Source: Roseomonas gilardii
GTDB taxonomy: Bacteria > Pseudomonadota > Alphaproteobacteria > Acetobacterales > Acetobacteraceae
Length of the DNA stretch: 64,000 nucleotides
Reading direction: 5' to 3'
NCBI RefSeq assembly: GCF_001941945.1
Contig: NZ_CP015583.1
Coordinates: 3,923,501-3,987,500 of the forward strand
Part shown: positions 48,984 to 57,873 of the stretch, one piece after another
Numbering within the stretch: position 1 is the first letter of the stretch
How the letters are laid out: each line of letters opens with the position of its first letter
The notes under the pieces: generated by a model
The model's input: only the letters and a program-made list of their open reading frames with translations
Told to the model about the DNA's origin: nothing
Database searches by the model: none
Translations under genes and position numbers: made by a program

Positions 48984-49574
48984 TCAGCCTTGCGGATTCC
49001 GCCGGGAAACCGGTGGCCCGGGCTGCGGCGGCCCACCGGCTGGCGCCTCCGGGGGCGGGGGAGCGGCCAGGCTGGGGCCGGCCTCCCGGAACAGGTAGAG
49101 GACGCGCTTGCCGTTCCGGGGGTCCCGCGCCTCGCCCGCCGGGCGGAAGCCCAGCCTCGTGTGGAAGGCGAGGCTGCCGGGGTTGGGCGGGTCCAGGTTG
49201 ACCTCGCAGGCCAGCCCGCTGCGCCCGGAGGCCAGGACGGCCGCCGCCAGATCCTCGTAGAGCCGGCGGGCGATGCCCCGGCCGCGGGCGGAGGCGGCAA
49301 CGGCCACGCGGTCCACATAGACCGCGCCCGGCCGGTGGCGGTGGACCCAGCCATGGTTCGGCCCATGCAGCGGCAGGCCGGCGAAGGCGATGAGGAAGCC
49401 CAGAGGAACCTCCGGAGGAGCCTGCCCATCCAGCACGGCGCGGGCGCGGAAGGCGCCCCGGGCCAGGGCCGCGAAGCCCGCCTCCCCGACCGCGTTCAGC
49501 TCCGCCGCATGGGCGTCGTTCAGCGCGGCCAGGGCCGGGATGTCGGCGGTCCGGATGTCGCGAAGGCGGATCAG
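48984..49574 (-). CDS. GNAT-family N-acetyltransferase, probable CTG start
   Basis: Full-length reading gives 196 residues with a complete GNAT fold: first strand 'IRLRDIRTADIPALAALND', motif A 'VYVDRVAVAASARGRGIARR' (acetyl-CoA loop R-G-x-G-I-A) and motif B 'NPGSLAFHTRLGFRPAGE'. No in-frame ATG, GTG or TTG precedes the first strand. The GTG at 49436 would remove 46 conserved-fold residues. CTG at 49574 overlaps the grpE stop (CTGA) in the same way as other coupled genes here. Target unknown; a proline-rich tail ends the protein. Confidence 0.75.
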   Translation of the reverse strand: MIRLRDIRTADIPALAALNDAHAAELNAVGEAGFAALARGAFRARAVLDGQAPPEVPLGFLIAFAGLPLHGPNHGWVHRHRPGAVYVDRVAVAASARGRGIARRLYEDLAAAVLASGRSGLACEVNLDPPNPGSLAFHTRLGFRPAGEARDPRNGKRVLYLFREAGPSLAAPPPPEAPAGGPPQPGPPVSRRNPQG

Positions 49575-50191
49575 CCCGGCTTGCCCGCGACCACGACCAT
49601 GGCGGGGCGGAGCAGGCGGCCGTTCAGCGTCCAGGCAGGGGTCCAGGCCTGGATCACCGTACCCGGCTCCACGCCCGGCGGGGCGGGCTGCTCGGCCATC
49701 GCCTGGTGCAGCGCCGGGTCGAAGGGCTGGCCGGCCGCCTCCACCCGCTGCACGCCATGGCGCTCCAGCATGGCGAGGAAGGACCGCTCCACGCCCTCGA
49801 AGCCGCCGCGCAGCTTGCCCAGCAACTCAGGCTCGCCCGGCTCGGGCTGCGGCAGGGCATCGAGGCCCCGGCGCAGGTTGTCGGCGGCCTCGGCGACGTC
49901 GGTGGCGAATTTCTGGATGGCGAAGTTGCGGGCATCCTCCAGCTCCTTGCGCTGGCGGTTGCGGGTGTTCTGGGCCTCGGCCTCCGCCCGCATCCACTTG
50001 TCGCGCAAGGCGGCGAGCTCTTCCTCCAGCGCCGCGACGCGCTCCGATTCGGGCTGCGGCGCGAAGGCCTCCGAAGCGTCGCCGGCCGCTTGGCCCGGCG
50101 CCTCATGGACGGGGATGGCGATGTCGTCCTCGGGGTGCGTCGGGCCCGGCCGGTCAGCCTCGGAGGGGTGCTTCCAGTTCGAATTGTTCAT
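49571..50191 (-). CDS. grpE: Nucleotide exchange factor GrpE
   Basis: A 206-residue DnaK co-chaperone: an acidic leader (1-45), a long coiled coil (about 50-105; 'RVAALEEELAALRDKWMRAE'), and the C-terminal beta domain 'GTVIQAWTPAWTLNGRLLRP', the last positions matching the GrpE signature. It is upstream of the GNAT gene and dnaK on the same strand. Confidence 0.96.
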   Translation of the reverse strand: MNNSNWKHPSEADRPGPTHPEDDIAIPVHEAPGQAAGDASEAFAPQPESERVAALEEELAALRDKWMRAEAEAQNTRNRQRKELEDARNFAIQKFATDVAEAADNLRRGLDALPQPEPGEPELLGKLRGGFEGVERSFLAMLERHGVQRVEAAGQPFDPALHQAMAEQPAPPGVEPGTVIQAWTPAWTLNGRLLRPAMVVVAGKPG

Positions 50192-50330
50192 GAAGAGTCC
50201 AAGTCATCCGTGTGGGGCACCGGTCCATGCGGGACCGGAAACATGTCCTGTCCCACCTAGGGTCCGGAAGCCCCCGCGGCAAGGCGCGGGCTTGGCGGAG
50301 CGGGGTGGCGGGCTCATCTTCCCGGTCCGC

Positions 50331-50768
50331 ATGATCGAGCCCTTCCCCGAGATCTCCCCGATGGCCGAGCGAATCGAGGCGAGGCTGGAACGCCTGGACC
50401 TCGACCCCGCCAGCGCCACGAAGAAGGCCGGGCTGTCGCCGGGGGCCATCGAGCGCATCCTGACGGGACAGGCGCCCAGCCCGCGTGGCACGCCGCTGCG
50501 CAAGCTGGCGGAGGTGCTGGAATGCTCGGTCTCCTACCTCGTGGGGCTGGACCCGGACGTGCCGCCCCCGCCCGAGCTGCTGGCGGAGGAACAGGGGGAT
50601 TTCGGCCTGCTGTCCGGTGACCAGGAGGCACTGCTGCGGGCCTATGGCCGGCTGGACATGGCCTCGAAGCAGGCCCTGCTGCACGTCGCCCGGAAGATGG
50701 CCGGCCCCGAGCCGGAGCCGGAGGCAAAGCCCGCCAGAGGCGAGCGCAAGGGACGGCGCAAGGGCTGA
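50331..50768 (+). CDS. Small helix-turn-helix (XRE-like) protein
   Basis: A 145-residue protein. Residues about 12-65 form a Cro/C1-like HTH ('RLDLDPASATKKAGLSPGAI' then 'PLRKLAEVLECSVSYLVGLD'). A short helical part follows ('LLRAYGRLDMASKQALLHVA') and a basic, Lys/Arg/Glu-rich tail. It is divergent from grpE by 140 bases and ends next to repeat copy D. Possible phage-repressor-like or housekeeping regulator; targets unknown. Confidence 0.8.
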   Translation: MIEPFPEISPMAERIEARLERLDLDPASATKKAGLSPGAIERILTGQAPSPRGTPLRKLAEVLECSVSYLVGLDPDVPPPPELLAEEQGDFGLLSGDQEALLRAYGRLDMASKQALLHVARKMAGPEPEPEAKPARGERKGRRKG

Positions 50769-50821
50769 CCCCGGGGGCACCGCCGCTTTGCCCTTGGCGC
50801 TGCGCTCCATGGCCGCCCGCC

Positions 50822-50998
50822 GTGGGAGAGGCGCCGCCTCTCCCACACCCTATCCGCGCTGATGGCACCGGCAGTCCGCCGGAGAGCATGGCTCTCCGGC
50901 GCGATCCGGCGTCGGCAGGCGCCAACGAATGGGGTCCAGGGCGCGCAGCGTCCTGGCGGATAGGGGGTCCGGGGGACAAGGCGGAGCCTTTCCCCCGG
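50822..50998 (-). repeat. Dispersed multi-hairpin intergenic repeat, copy D (internally shortened)
   Basis: In reverse orientation this copy keeps the terminal GTGGGAGAGGC/GCCTCTCCCAC stem (50822-50846), the GCCGGAGAGC/GCTCTCCGGC stem (about 50878-50902), the conserved CAACGAATGGGGTCCAGGGC text and the outer CCGGGGG/CCCCCGG stem. The central 110-130 bases, including the CCGGGGACCG hairpin, are absent. It lies between the convergent XRE gene and msrQ-like gene. Confidence 0.85.
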
Positions 50999-51034
50999 AA
51001 CGGCGCAACGCCGGACAGGAAGCCGAAGCCCCTG

Positions 51035-51985
51035 TCAGGCCGGGCGGAGGCGCCGGGAGAGGAGCGGCAGGAAGGCGCTCGCCAGCGCCGCCAGGGCCAC
51101 CCACTGGGCGGGACGCGGGCCATAGCCGAGGGCCAGGTTGGCCCGCAGGATCAGCGCAGCGGGGACGCGGGTGGCCAGGGCGTACCAGCCGTACTCGATC
51201 AGGGCGGTGCCGAGGGCGGCGAGAGGCACGAGGGCGAGCAGGGGCAGGAAACCCGTCCGCCGCGTGGCAGGAAGCAGGCGCCAGAAGATCAGCCAGAGCA
51301 GGAAGCCCGCCATCAGCACGGCCTCGGAGACATCGACCTTCGACTGCATGAAGAAGTGCAGCGCGCCCAGGGCGGCGATCGGGAAAACCAGCCGGTGCAG
51401 GCGCTTCCAGTTGCGGCCCATGCGGCGGATCGCGCCGTCGGTGGAGGTCCAGCCCAGGACGCAGAGGCCGAGCACCGCCGCGAAGCCGATGGTGAGGTAG
51501 GTGCGCTTCAGGATCTCGCCGGCGACGTGGATCAGGTCGAAGCGCTGGTCGATCACGTAGAGCATCAGATGAGCCAGGGCATAGGCCAGGGCGGCGAGGC
51601 CCAGCATCCGCCGCAGCACCACGACCTTCGGCCAGTCGACCAGGTAACGCAGCGGCGTGACCGCCAGGGAGATCAGCAGGAAGCGGATGGCCCAGAGCCC
51701 GGTCTGGTGCGTCGCCTCCATATAGGGCTCGGCGCCGAGCGTGCCCGTGCTCCAGCGCAGTCCGGCGATCAGGCCGGGCAACAGCGTGGCCAGGAAGACG
51801 ACGGTCTTGAAGGGCGAGACGCGGCCGCCCCGGTCCAGCCAGGGCCACGGTCCCGGGCGGGCCGGGTTCCGGGCAGCCGTCCGCGCATCCGGGTGGCCCG
51901 CTTCGGCGCGGGTGCCCTCCGGACGGACGGCCCCCGCACGCGGCCGGCGGGGGCGGGTGGGGCCGGGAGAAAGGTCGGAGGACAT
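51035..51985 (-). CDS. MsrQ/YedZ-like ferric-reductase-type haem membrane protein
   Basis: A 316-residue protein with an N-terminal 55-residue Arg/Pro-rich leader and six or more helices of the ferric-reductase-like domain. 'MEATHQTGLWAIRFLLISLA', 'LAYALAHLMLYVIDQRF' and 'RRMGRNWKRLHRLVFPIAAL' plus 'ALHFFMQSK' hold the histidines expected to bind b haems and are typical of MsrQ, which feeds electrons to the periplasmic methionine-sulfoxide reductase MsrP. No MsrP is encoded in the window. The upstream gene, nine bases away, is a small exported protein instead. Confidence 0.87.
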   Translation of the reverse strand: MSSDLSPGPTRPRRPRAGAVRPEGTRAEAGHPDARTAARNPARPGPWPWLDRGGRVSPFKTVVFLATLLPGLIAGLRWSTGTLGAEPYMEATHQTGLWAIRFLLISLAVTPLRYLVDWPKVVVLRRMLGLAALAYALAHLMLYVIDQRFDLIHVAGEILKRTYLTIGFAAVLGLCVLGWTSTDGAIRRMGRNWKRLHRLVFPIAALGALHFFMQSKVDVSEAVLMAGFLLWLIFWRLLPATRRTGFLPLLALVPLAALGTALIEYGWYALATRVPAALILRANLALGYGPRPAQWVALAALASAFLPLLSRRLRPA

Positions 51986-51994
51986 GCCGCGGCC

Positions 51995-52684
51995 TCAGTT
52001 CGGCGGGGAGACACCGTCCTTGGCGACCGTGACGCGGGTCGCGGTCAGGTGGCCCTCGGCGTCGCGGGTGGCGCCGAACATCACCGCGGCGCCGGGCTTC
52101 AGGTCCTCGCGCGACGCCGGGACGGGGGTGACGACCGGCGTGCCGGGTGGCACATGGATGCGGAGCGTCTGGCCCTTGTAGGCCATGGTGAGGTCACGGC
52201 CGGAAGTGGCGGAGACAGCGGCATCGACCGTGGCGTTGGTCATGCTGGTGCCCGGCAGGTCCCAGGGATAATGCCCCTCGCCGACGCCGCGCATCGCCTC
52301 GGGAAAGATCTGGACGGCACGGGCCTCCAGCGATCCGCCCTCGCCCGGAACGCCGACGATGCCGAGATAGTCGCCCGGCTTGATGGTGGAGAGCTCCACC
52401 GCCTTGGGCGAGGTGACGGTCAGGTTGCCGGCGAGGGTCACGGGCACCGTGGCGCCGTCGCGGGCCTTCACCGTCATCACGGCGCCCTCGACCGAGACGA
52501 TGCTGCCCCGGATGCGGACCGGTGCGGCCTGCGGGGCGGTGCCTGACGGGGTCGCTCCTGGCGCCGTTCCTGGCGCCGCTCCCGGCGCCGCTCCCTGGGC
52601 CAGGGCCGGCACCGGCCATGCCTGTGGCAGGATGGCCAGGGAGGCGGCCAGGACCGCAGGCAGGATACGGGAAGGATCGGGCAT
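51995..52684 (-). CDS. Exported DUF5666-like OB-fold protein of unknown function
   Basis: A 229-residue protein with a signal peptide (cut at 'PVPALAQ') and a Gly/Ala/Pro/Thr-rich linker built of 'GAAPGTAPGATPSGTAP' units. Two beta-rich segments follow: 'RIRGSIVSVEGAVMTVKARD', typical of OB-fold DUF5666 domains, and later 'LTMAYKGQTLRIHVPPGTP'. No cysteine or catalytic motif stands out. Nine bases upstream of the msrQ-like gene, it may assist or be served by that haem protein; this is inference. Confidence 0.75.
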   Translation of the reverse strand: MPDPSRILPAVLAASLAILPQAWPVPALAQGAAPGAAPGTAPGATPSGTAPQAAPVRIRGSIVSVEGAVMTVKARDGATVPVTLAGNLTVTSPKAVELSTIKPGDYLGIVGVPGEGGSLEARAVQIFPEAMRGVGEGHYPWDLPGTSMTNATVDAAVSATSGRDLTMAYKGQTLRIHVPPGTPVVTPVPASREDLKPGAAVMFGATRDAEGHLTATRVTVAKDGVSPPN

Positions 52685-52911
52685 CGGGTTTGGAAGCTCC
52701 AGCGGCGAATGCCGGGACAACGGACCGGAATGCCCGGAGGGACGCACCTGCACGGCGTGTCGTCAGGTGCCGTGCGGGGGATCTGCGGGAAAGCGGCACG
52801 CTACGCGGACAGGAGGTCTAGGTGTGGGAGCCCCGTGGGGATGCAAGGGCGAGGTCCTGGGCCTGTCGGATATTTCATCCGGGAGCCGCGACCCGCATGC
52901 CGCCCGTTCCG

Positions 52912-53334
52912 CTAACCGCAGCCGTTGGTCTTGCAGGCGCCCCCCGCCTCGGCACGGTCCGGCCGGGCGGAGGGATCGCGCGATAGCCCCTTGGATGCCA
53001 GCTCGGCCTCGTAGGCGGGCCACCAGGCCTCCTGCTCCTCACCCATCCGGCGCAGCACCGTCCAGCTGTAGATGCCGGTGTCGTGCAGGTCGTCGAAGAG
53101 GATCCGGACCGCGTAGTGCCCGACTGGCTCCAGGGCCATGATGCCGACATGGCGGCGGCCGGAAACCAGCTTCTTCTGGCCAGGACCGTGGCCCTGCACC
53201 TCGGCGGAGGGGCTTTCCGCCCGCAGGTACTCGGCCGGCAGGCTGTGGCGCACCCCGTCCGGCCAGGCGACCTCCAGCCGCCGTTCGGCCCGGCGGAGGC
53301 GCAGCTCCGTCGGCACCAGGGGCGCGGCGCTCAA
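52912..53334 (-). CDS. DUF971 / gamma-butyrobetaine hydroxylase N-terminal-like protein
   Basis: A 140-residue protein matching the DUF971 domain found alone in bacteria and at the start of gamma-butyrobetaine hydroxylases: '[19 protein letters not shown]', '[20 protein letters not shown]' and 'WTVLRRMG'. The ending 'ACKTNGCG' has two cysteines. The bacterial group is often near Fe-S or Trm112 genes; function unclear. TTG at 53334 overlaps the Trm112 stop (TTGA). Confidence 0.87.
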   Translation of the reverse strand: MSAAPLVPTELRLRRAERRLEVAWPDGVRHSLPAEYLRAESPSAEVQGHGPGQKKLVSGRRHVGIMALEPVGHYAVRILFDDLHDTGIYSWTVLRRMGEEQEAWWPAYEAELASKGLSRDPSARPDRAEAGGACKTNGCG

Positions 53335-53525
53335 CCTTCGAGCCGGCGCGCCTCGTCCGGCAGCATGATCGGAATGCCGTCGCGGATCGGATAGGCCAGC
53401 CCGGCCTTGTCGCTGATCAGCTCGCCGCGCTCGCGGTCATAGCGCAGCGGGCCCTTGGTCACGGGGCAAACCAGGATCTCCAGCAGGCGGGGATCGACCG
53501 GGGCGGATGTCTTGGTGTCGTTCAT
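53331..53525 (-). CDS. Trm112-family protein
   Basis: A 64-residue protein of the Trm112/YcaR family: '[20 protein letters not shown]' and '[18 protein letters not shown]'. Only one cysteine of the usual zinc knuckle is present (C-P-V-T-K), as in many bacterial members. In other organisms it serves as a partner of methyltransferases. It is coupled to the DUF971 gene downstream. Confidence 0.93.
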   Translation of the reverse strand: MNDTKTSAPVDPRLLEILVCPVTKGPLRYDRERGELISDKAGLAYPIRDGIPIMLPDEARRLEG

Positions 53526-53539
53526 CGTCTCGTTCTCGT

Positions 53540-54208
53540 TCAGCTCGGCTTGCCGGACGGCGACGCGTCCGGCCCGCCGAGGGCATCCATCTGCAACAGG
53601 GTCACCAGCGTCCTCGCCCGGTCTTCCGGGGTCGGCGCCTCCAGCAGCGCCTGCTTCTCGCGCGGATCGAAGGGGCAGACCATGGCCAGGGTCGTGACCA
53701 GCATCGGATCGGGCAGTTTCTCGATCGCTTCCCAGTTCGCCTCGATCCGCCGCGCCTGGAAATAGGGGCGCAGAGCCGACATCAGCGCCGGGCGGTCGAT
53801 CGGGGGCTCCGCGCCGCCGCTGTCCAGATCGGCGAGCCAGGGGTGGTAATCCGCCCGGACCCGCCGGTAGCCGCCCGGATGCAGGGGCAGTTCCTGCCGC
53901 ACCCGGAAGCGGAGGAGGCCGGTGAGGGTGATCAGCAGGCGCCCGTCCTCCGTCTCGGAGAAGGAGGAGACGCGGCCCAGGCAGCCCGTGCCATAGAGGG
54001 CGGACGGGCTGGCCTTCGCCGCAGCGGGGTCGGGCTGGATCATGCCGAAGAGCCGGCCATGGCCCAGGCTGTCCTGCACCATGGCGAGGTAGCGGGGCTC
54101 GAAGATGTTCAGCGGCAGCCGGCCTTGCGGCAGCAGCAGCGCGCCCGTGAGCGGGAAGACCGCGATCTCTTCCGGCAGGCTGTCGGGCCTGGGATGGAAG
54201 ACGGGCAC
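53540..54208 (-). CDS. LON-substrate-binding-domain protein
   Basis: A 222-residue stand-alone Lon N-terminal domain protein, without ATPase or protease domains. Conserved parts are '[20 protein letters not shown]', '[16 protein letters not shown]', '[19 protein letters not shown]' and '[18 protein letters not shown]'. GTG at 54208 starts just before the domain, 14 bases after cnoX. Function unknown. Confidence 0.9.
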   Translation of the reverse strand: MPVFHPRPDSLPEEIAVFPLTGALLLPQGRLPLNIFEPRYLAMVQDSLGHGRLFGMIQPDPAAAKASPSALYGTGCLGRVSSFSETEDGRLLITLTGLLRFRVRQELPLHPGGYRRVRADYHPWLADLDSGGAEPPIDRPALMSALRPYFQARRIEANWEAIEKLPDPMLVTTLAMVCPFDPREKQALLEAPTPEDRARTLVTLLQMDALGGPDASPSGKPS

Positions 54209-54222
54209 GGGCGCGCCACCGT

Positions 54223-55194
54223 TCAGCTGAACAGCAGGGTCGAGAGCTTGCGCCGCGCCGCGACCGAGGCCGGGTCGGCGAAGCCCCAGGCTTCCAGGAA
54301 CTTCAGCAGCTGCTTGCGGGCGGCCTGCTCGTTCCATTCGCGGTCCCGCCGGATCGAATCGATCAGCGCGTCCACGGCGGCGGCCTTCTCCCCGGCGGCG
54401 TTCAGCGCCACGGCGAGGTCGATCCGGGCGGCATGGTCGTCCGGATCGGCGGCCACGCGCTGCTCGAACTCCGCCAGACGGGCGCGGGCCTCGCGGCCCT
54501 GCCGCGACAGCTCCAGGGCGGAGCGGACCGAGGCGATCTCCGCATGGCTGGCGATCTTGGCCGGGATCTGGCCTAGCACGGCCTCGGCCTGGTCTTCCTC
54601 GCCCAGGGCCATGAGGGCGCGCACGAGCCCGGCATAGGCTTCCGGATTCTCGGGCTCCGCCTGCACCAGCTCGCCGAAGAGCTGCAGGGCGCCGGCATGG
54701 TCGCCTTCCTCGGCGGCGGCCTTGGCCTCGCCCAGCAGGTCGGCCGTGGGCATCTGGCCGCCGGCCATCTTCAGCAGCGCCTCGACGAAGCGCTTGACCT
54801 CGCTTTCCGGCAGCGCGCCCTGGAAGAGGTCGGCGATCTGGCCTTTCCAGAAGGCCACGACCGTCGGCACCGACTGCAGCGGCAGGCCCATCTGGGCGAG
54901 CTGCCGGACCAGGGCCTGGTTCTGGTCGATATCGATCTTGACCAGCTTCACCCGGCCGCCGGCGGCGCGGATGACCTTCTCCAGCGTGGGCGTGAGCTGC
55001 TTGCACGGGCCGCACCAGGTTGCCCAGAAATCCACCAGGATGGGGGTCTGGCGCGAGGCCTCCACCACGTCCTGCATGAAGCTGTTCTGGTCGCTGTCGC
55101 GGATGATGTCGGCGTCGCCGCCGCCCGCGGCGGGGCGGTTCGGGTCCAGGATGGTATCCATGTGGGCGGGTTCCCCAACTTCGATTGCGCTCAT
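54223..55194 (-). CDS. cnoX: Thioredoxin-TPR co-chaperone CnoX (YbbN)
   Basis: A 323-residue protein with a thioredoxin domain (about 35-150; active site '[18 protein letters not shown]') and a TPR-like helical half (about 160-320). This is the CnoX/YbbN layout, chaperoning oxidised proteins and passing them to DnaK or GroEL. The CxxC site is complete, so it may also be redox-active. ATG at 55194 has GGAG six bases upstream. Confidence 0.93.
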   Translation of the reverse strand: MSAIEVGEPAHMDTILDPNRPAAGGGDADIIRDSDQNSFMQDVVEASRQTPILVDFWATWCGPCKQLTPTLEKVIRAAGGRVKLVKIDIDQNQALVRQLAQMGLPLQSVPTVVAFWKGQIADLFQGALPESEVKRFVEALLKMAGGQMPTADLLGEAKAAAEEGDHAGALQLFGELVQAEPENPEAYAGLVRALMALGEEDQAEAVLGQIPAKIASHAEIASVRSALELSRQGREARARLAEFEQRVAADPDDHAARIDLAVALNAAGEKAAAVDALIDSIRRDREWNEQAARKQLLKFLEAWGFADPASVAARRKLSTLLFS

Positions 55195-55371
55195 AGATGC
55201 TCCTGTGGAGCCTGGACGCAATGCCCTACGGCGCAGATCGCCCTTCCGACCAGGGTTCCGGGCGGCGAAACATCGCGGCGGAATGGCCGGATGGCAGCCC
55301 TGCGAAAAACTGGGGCGAGGACCCTTGTCAGCCTGTCACCGGCATGTCAAAAGCCCGCTCACCGACGGAGC

Positions 55372-55446
55372 GCGGGCGTAGCTCAGGGGTAGAGCACAAC
55401 CTTGCCAAGGTTGGGGTCGAGGGTTCGAATCCCTTCGCCCGCTCCA
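55372..55446 (+). tRNA. tRNA-Gly (anticodon GCC)
   Basis: Seven-base acceptor stem GCGGGCG/CGCCCGC, anticodon stem CAACC/GGTTG with loop TTGCCAA (anticodon GCC at 55404-55406), T-arm with GGTTCGAATC, and encoded CCA (55444-55446). Confidence 0.97.
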
Positions 55447-55735
55447 GTCTCCCTCCCGATCGGCACTCTCCAAAATCCGACAAGGCCCATCCGGAAGCGT
55501 TGATCGCTCTTCGCATTCATGTGGACTTCACGGGGAATCCTCCGTGGCGTTCCCGGACAGCCGCCTCCGTGTTGCGGAAACCAGCGCAGGCTGATCTGCC
55601 CGGCCCAGATGTCCGAATGGGTTCCAGGGCCACGGGGAACAGGACGGACATACCCCTCCCGCTTTCCCCTGCCTTTCGGAGAGAACTGGCGAAAGCACCG
55701 CATCGGCGTCACTTTGTCGCGGTTGGAGGTGAAGC

Positions 55736-56242
55736 ATGCAGGACCTGTTGCCCAGGGCCACGCAGCTCGGCGCGTTGCTCAAGCAGCGCGGAGAAACCGT
55801 CTCCGTGGCCGAATCCTCCGCCGGCGGGCTGGTGTCGGCGGCCCTGCTCGCCGTTCCGGGGGCCAGCGCCTACTTCATGGGGGGCGCGGTGGTGTACACG
55901 CGGCAGGCCCGCGATGCTCTTCTCTCCATCACGGAGAAGGAGATGGCCGGCCTTCGTCCCGCCACCGAGCCCTATGCGATGCTGCTCGCCAACACCATCC
56001 GGCAACGTTTCGCCACGCATTGGGGCATTGCCGAAACCGGCGCGGCCGGCCCCGGTGGCAACCGCTATGGCGATCCCGCCGGCCATGCCTGCATCGCCGT
56101 CGCCGGTCCGGTGGCCCTGTCGAGAAGGCTGGAAACCGGGCGCCAGGACCGCCCGGACAACATGCGGGCCTTCGCCGCCGTCTTGCTGGACCTTCTCACC
56201 GAAGCGATGGAAAGCGGAGACGGCATGTCGGCCCGGGCCTGA
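55736..56242 (+). CDS. pncC: CinA C-terminal family protein (nicotinamide-nucleotide amidohydrolase)
   Basis: A 168-residue stand-alone CinA C-terminal domain, which deamidates NMN in pyridine-nucleotide recycling. Motifs are 'VSVAESSAGGLVSAALLAVP' and 'YFMGGAVVYTRQARDALL', then 'GIAETGAAGPGGNRYGDPAG'. It lies alone downstream of tRNA-Gly and converges on the DUF3597 gene. Confidence 0.92.
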   Translation: MQDLLPRATQLGALLKQRGETVSVAESSAGGLVSAALLAVPGASAYFMGGAVVYTRQARDALLSITEKEMAGLRPATEPYAMLLANTIRQRFATHWGIAETGAAGPGGNRYGDPAGHACIAVAGPVALSRRLETGRQDRPDNMRAFAAVLLDLLTEAMESGDGMSARA

Positions 56243-56303
56243 TCCCCCCGGCGCATGGCTGGCGGGGCCGTCCCGCTGCCCATCAGGGGACGGTTCCGGG
56301 ACA

Positions 56304-56336
56304 TGAGGGGAGGGAGAGCCTTACCCCCTCCCCTCA
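56304..56336. terminator. Bidirectional hairpin between pncC and DUF3597 gene
   Basis: Perfect 11-base arms TGAGGGGAGGG (56304-56314) and CCCTCCCCTCA (56326-56336) with an 11-base loop, between two convergent genes. Confidence 0.7.
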
Positions 56337-56344
56337 CATGGCCT

Positions 56345-56770
56345 TCAGTGCTTCAGGCTGTCGGGCACCTTGCCGCCATTCTGGGCGAGCTGCTGCCAAA
56401 CGGCCTTGGACAGGGCGATGTTCTGCTCGGCGCTGCCATCCGCGCCGGCATGCACGTTGAGCTCGTTCGCGAGCTGCTTGCGCGCATCCAGGCTGGAATC
56501 GAGGTCCAGCATCTTCAGCAGATCGACGATCGAGGTGCGCCAGTTGCCGCCGCCGCCCTTCTGCGCGGCGATCCCCTCCAGCACGGATTCGACATCCACC
56601 TCCTGGCCGGGCGCCGGGGCCGATCCACCGCCGGCCGGGGGTGCACCCGCCGGGGTCGCTGCGGGGGTGGCGCCCCCGGCCGGTGCCTGGTCGGAACCGG
56701 CCGGGGTGGCGGCCTGTGCCGCGCCGGCGGGGTGGAAGATCTTGTTCAGGATCGAGCTGAAAATGCTCAT
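56345..56770 (-). CDS. DUF3597-domain protein
   Basis: A 141-residue protein: N-terminal 'MSIFSSILNKIFH', an Ala/Pro/Gly-rich linker (15-57), then the DUF3597 domain with 'VDVESVLEGIAAQ', 'NWRTSIVDLLKMLDLDSSLD' and the ending 'VWQQLAQNGGKVPDSLKH'. It resembles small LysM-adjacent proteins of alphaproteobacteria; the function is unknown. AGGAAG precedes ATG 56770. Confidence 0.9.
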   Translation of the reverse strand: MSIFSSILNKIFHPAGAAQAATPAGSDQAPAGGATPAATPAGAPPAGGGSAPAPGQEVDVESVLEGIAAQKGGGGNWRTSIVDLLKMLDLDSSLDARKQLANELNVHAGADGSAEQNIALSKAVWQQLAQNGGKVPDSLKH

Positions 56771-56999
56771 CTTGCTTCCTTTCAAGAAGACGGACGGGGA
56801 ACGGTCGGACCCGGCGGGAGTTCCGGCGCCGGTTGGGCGAAACAGGCACAGGAACTCAAAGACCCGCCGCGGCCCGCTCCGGCCGGATGGCTGCGACGGG
56901 TAACGCAGGATTTCCGGCCGTGTTGCGATGGCCGCCGAAGAAGGGACATGTCACGGCACCGCCCAGGGGCACCCGGGCCGGTGGTCCTGTGGCGCAGCA

Positions 57000-57698
57000 T
57001 CAGCGGTGGGCCGTCACCCCGACCTGTTGGCACATGCTCAACAGCAGGCAGGCCGAGCAGCGAGGCCGCTCGCCGGTGCAGACATGCTTGCCGAAGGGCA
57101 CGAGGCGCTCGTTGATCTCGACCCAGTAACGACGGGGCAGGATCGCCGCGAGGGCAGCCTGCGTCCGGTCCGGCGTGCCGGTCGCGACGATGCCCCAGCG
57201 GTTGGTCACGCGATGGACATGGATGTCCACGGCGATGTGCGGTTGCGCCAGCGCCACGCCGAGCGCGAGGGAGGCGATCTTCGGCCCCACGCCGCGAAAG
57301 GCCATCAGCCCCTCGGCCGTGTCGGGAACGGTGCCGCCGAGCTCCTCCACGATCCGCCGGGAGAGGGCGATCAGGTCGCGCGCCTTCGGTTCGGGAAAGG
57401 TGGCGCCGTGCAGGAGCCGCACGAGTTCCGGCTCCTCCAGCGCCGCCAGCGCCTCCGGGCTGCGCGCCACGGCGAAAAGCCGGAGGCAGACCGGGATCGT
57501 GGTCTCGTCGCGGGTGCGGGCGGAGATAAGGCTCGCCACCAGTTGCTCGAACAGGCTGCCATAGCCCCGATCCCGCAGCTCGAACATCGCTGCCTTCGGC
57601 ACCCCGGCAACGGCCCGTCGCAGGCGCCGGAAGGCCTCGTCGAAGTCGAAGGGTTCCTTGGGCGTGGCGTCCGCCGCGATCGGGGCTGCGAGGGGCAT
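57000..57698 (-). CDS. Endonuclease III-like DNA glycosylase, second paralogue
   Basis: A 232-residue HhH-GPD protein: '[16 protein letters not shown]' carries the lysine, '[14 protein letters not shown]' the aspartate, and the C-terminus the C-x6-C-x2-C-x5-C cluster ('[17 protein letters not shown]'). Both catalytic residues are present, so AP-lyase activity is plausible. It differs strongly from the nth at 16109-16780 and may have another substrate range. Divergent from htpG, 175 bases apart. Confidence 0.9.
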   Translation of the reverse strand: MPLAAPIAADATPKEPFDFDEAFRRLRRAVAGVPKAAMFELRDRGYGSLFEQLVASLISARTRDETTIPVCLRLFAVARSPEALAALEEPELVRLLHGATFPEPKARDLIALSRRIVEELGGTVPDTAEGLMAFRGVGPKIASLALGVALAQPHIAVDIHVHRVTNRWGIVATGTPDRTQAALAAILPRRYWVEINERLVPFGKHVCTGERPRCSACLLLSMCQQVGVTAHR

Positions 57699-57873
57699 GA
57701 TCGCAGGAACGCCGCCCGGCCGGACGGGTTCAGCGCGTGGCCCGTCACATCCGGGCGGGCCGCCGACGCCATGCGGGCCTGCGGGGAAGATCCCACGACA
57801 CAACCCGTTGAAACGATCCGGCATTCCCCGCATATCGCGCCCCAGCTTGAACCCCCGACCGAGAGGACTGACG

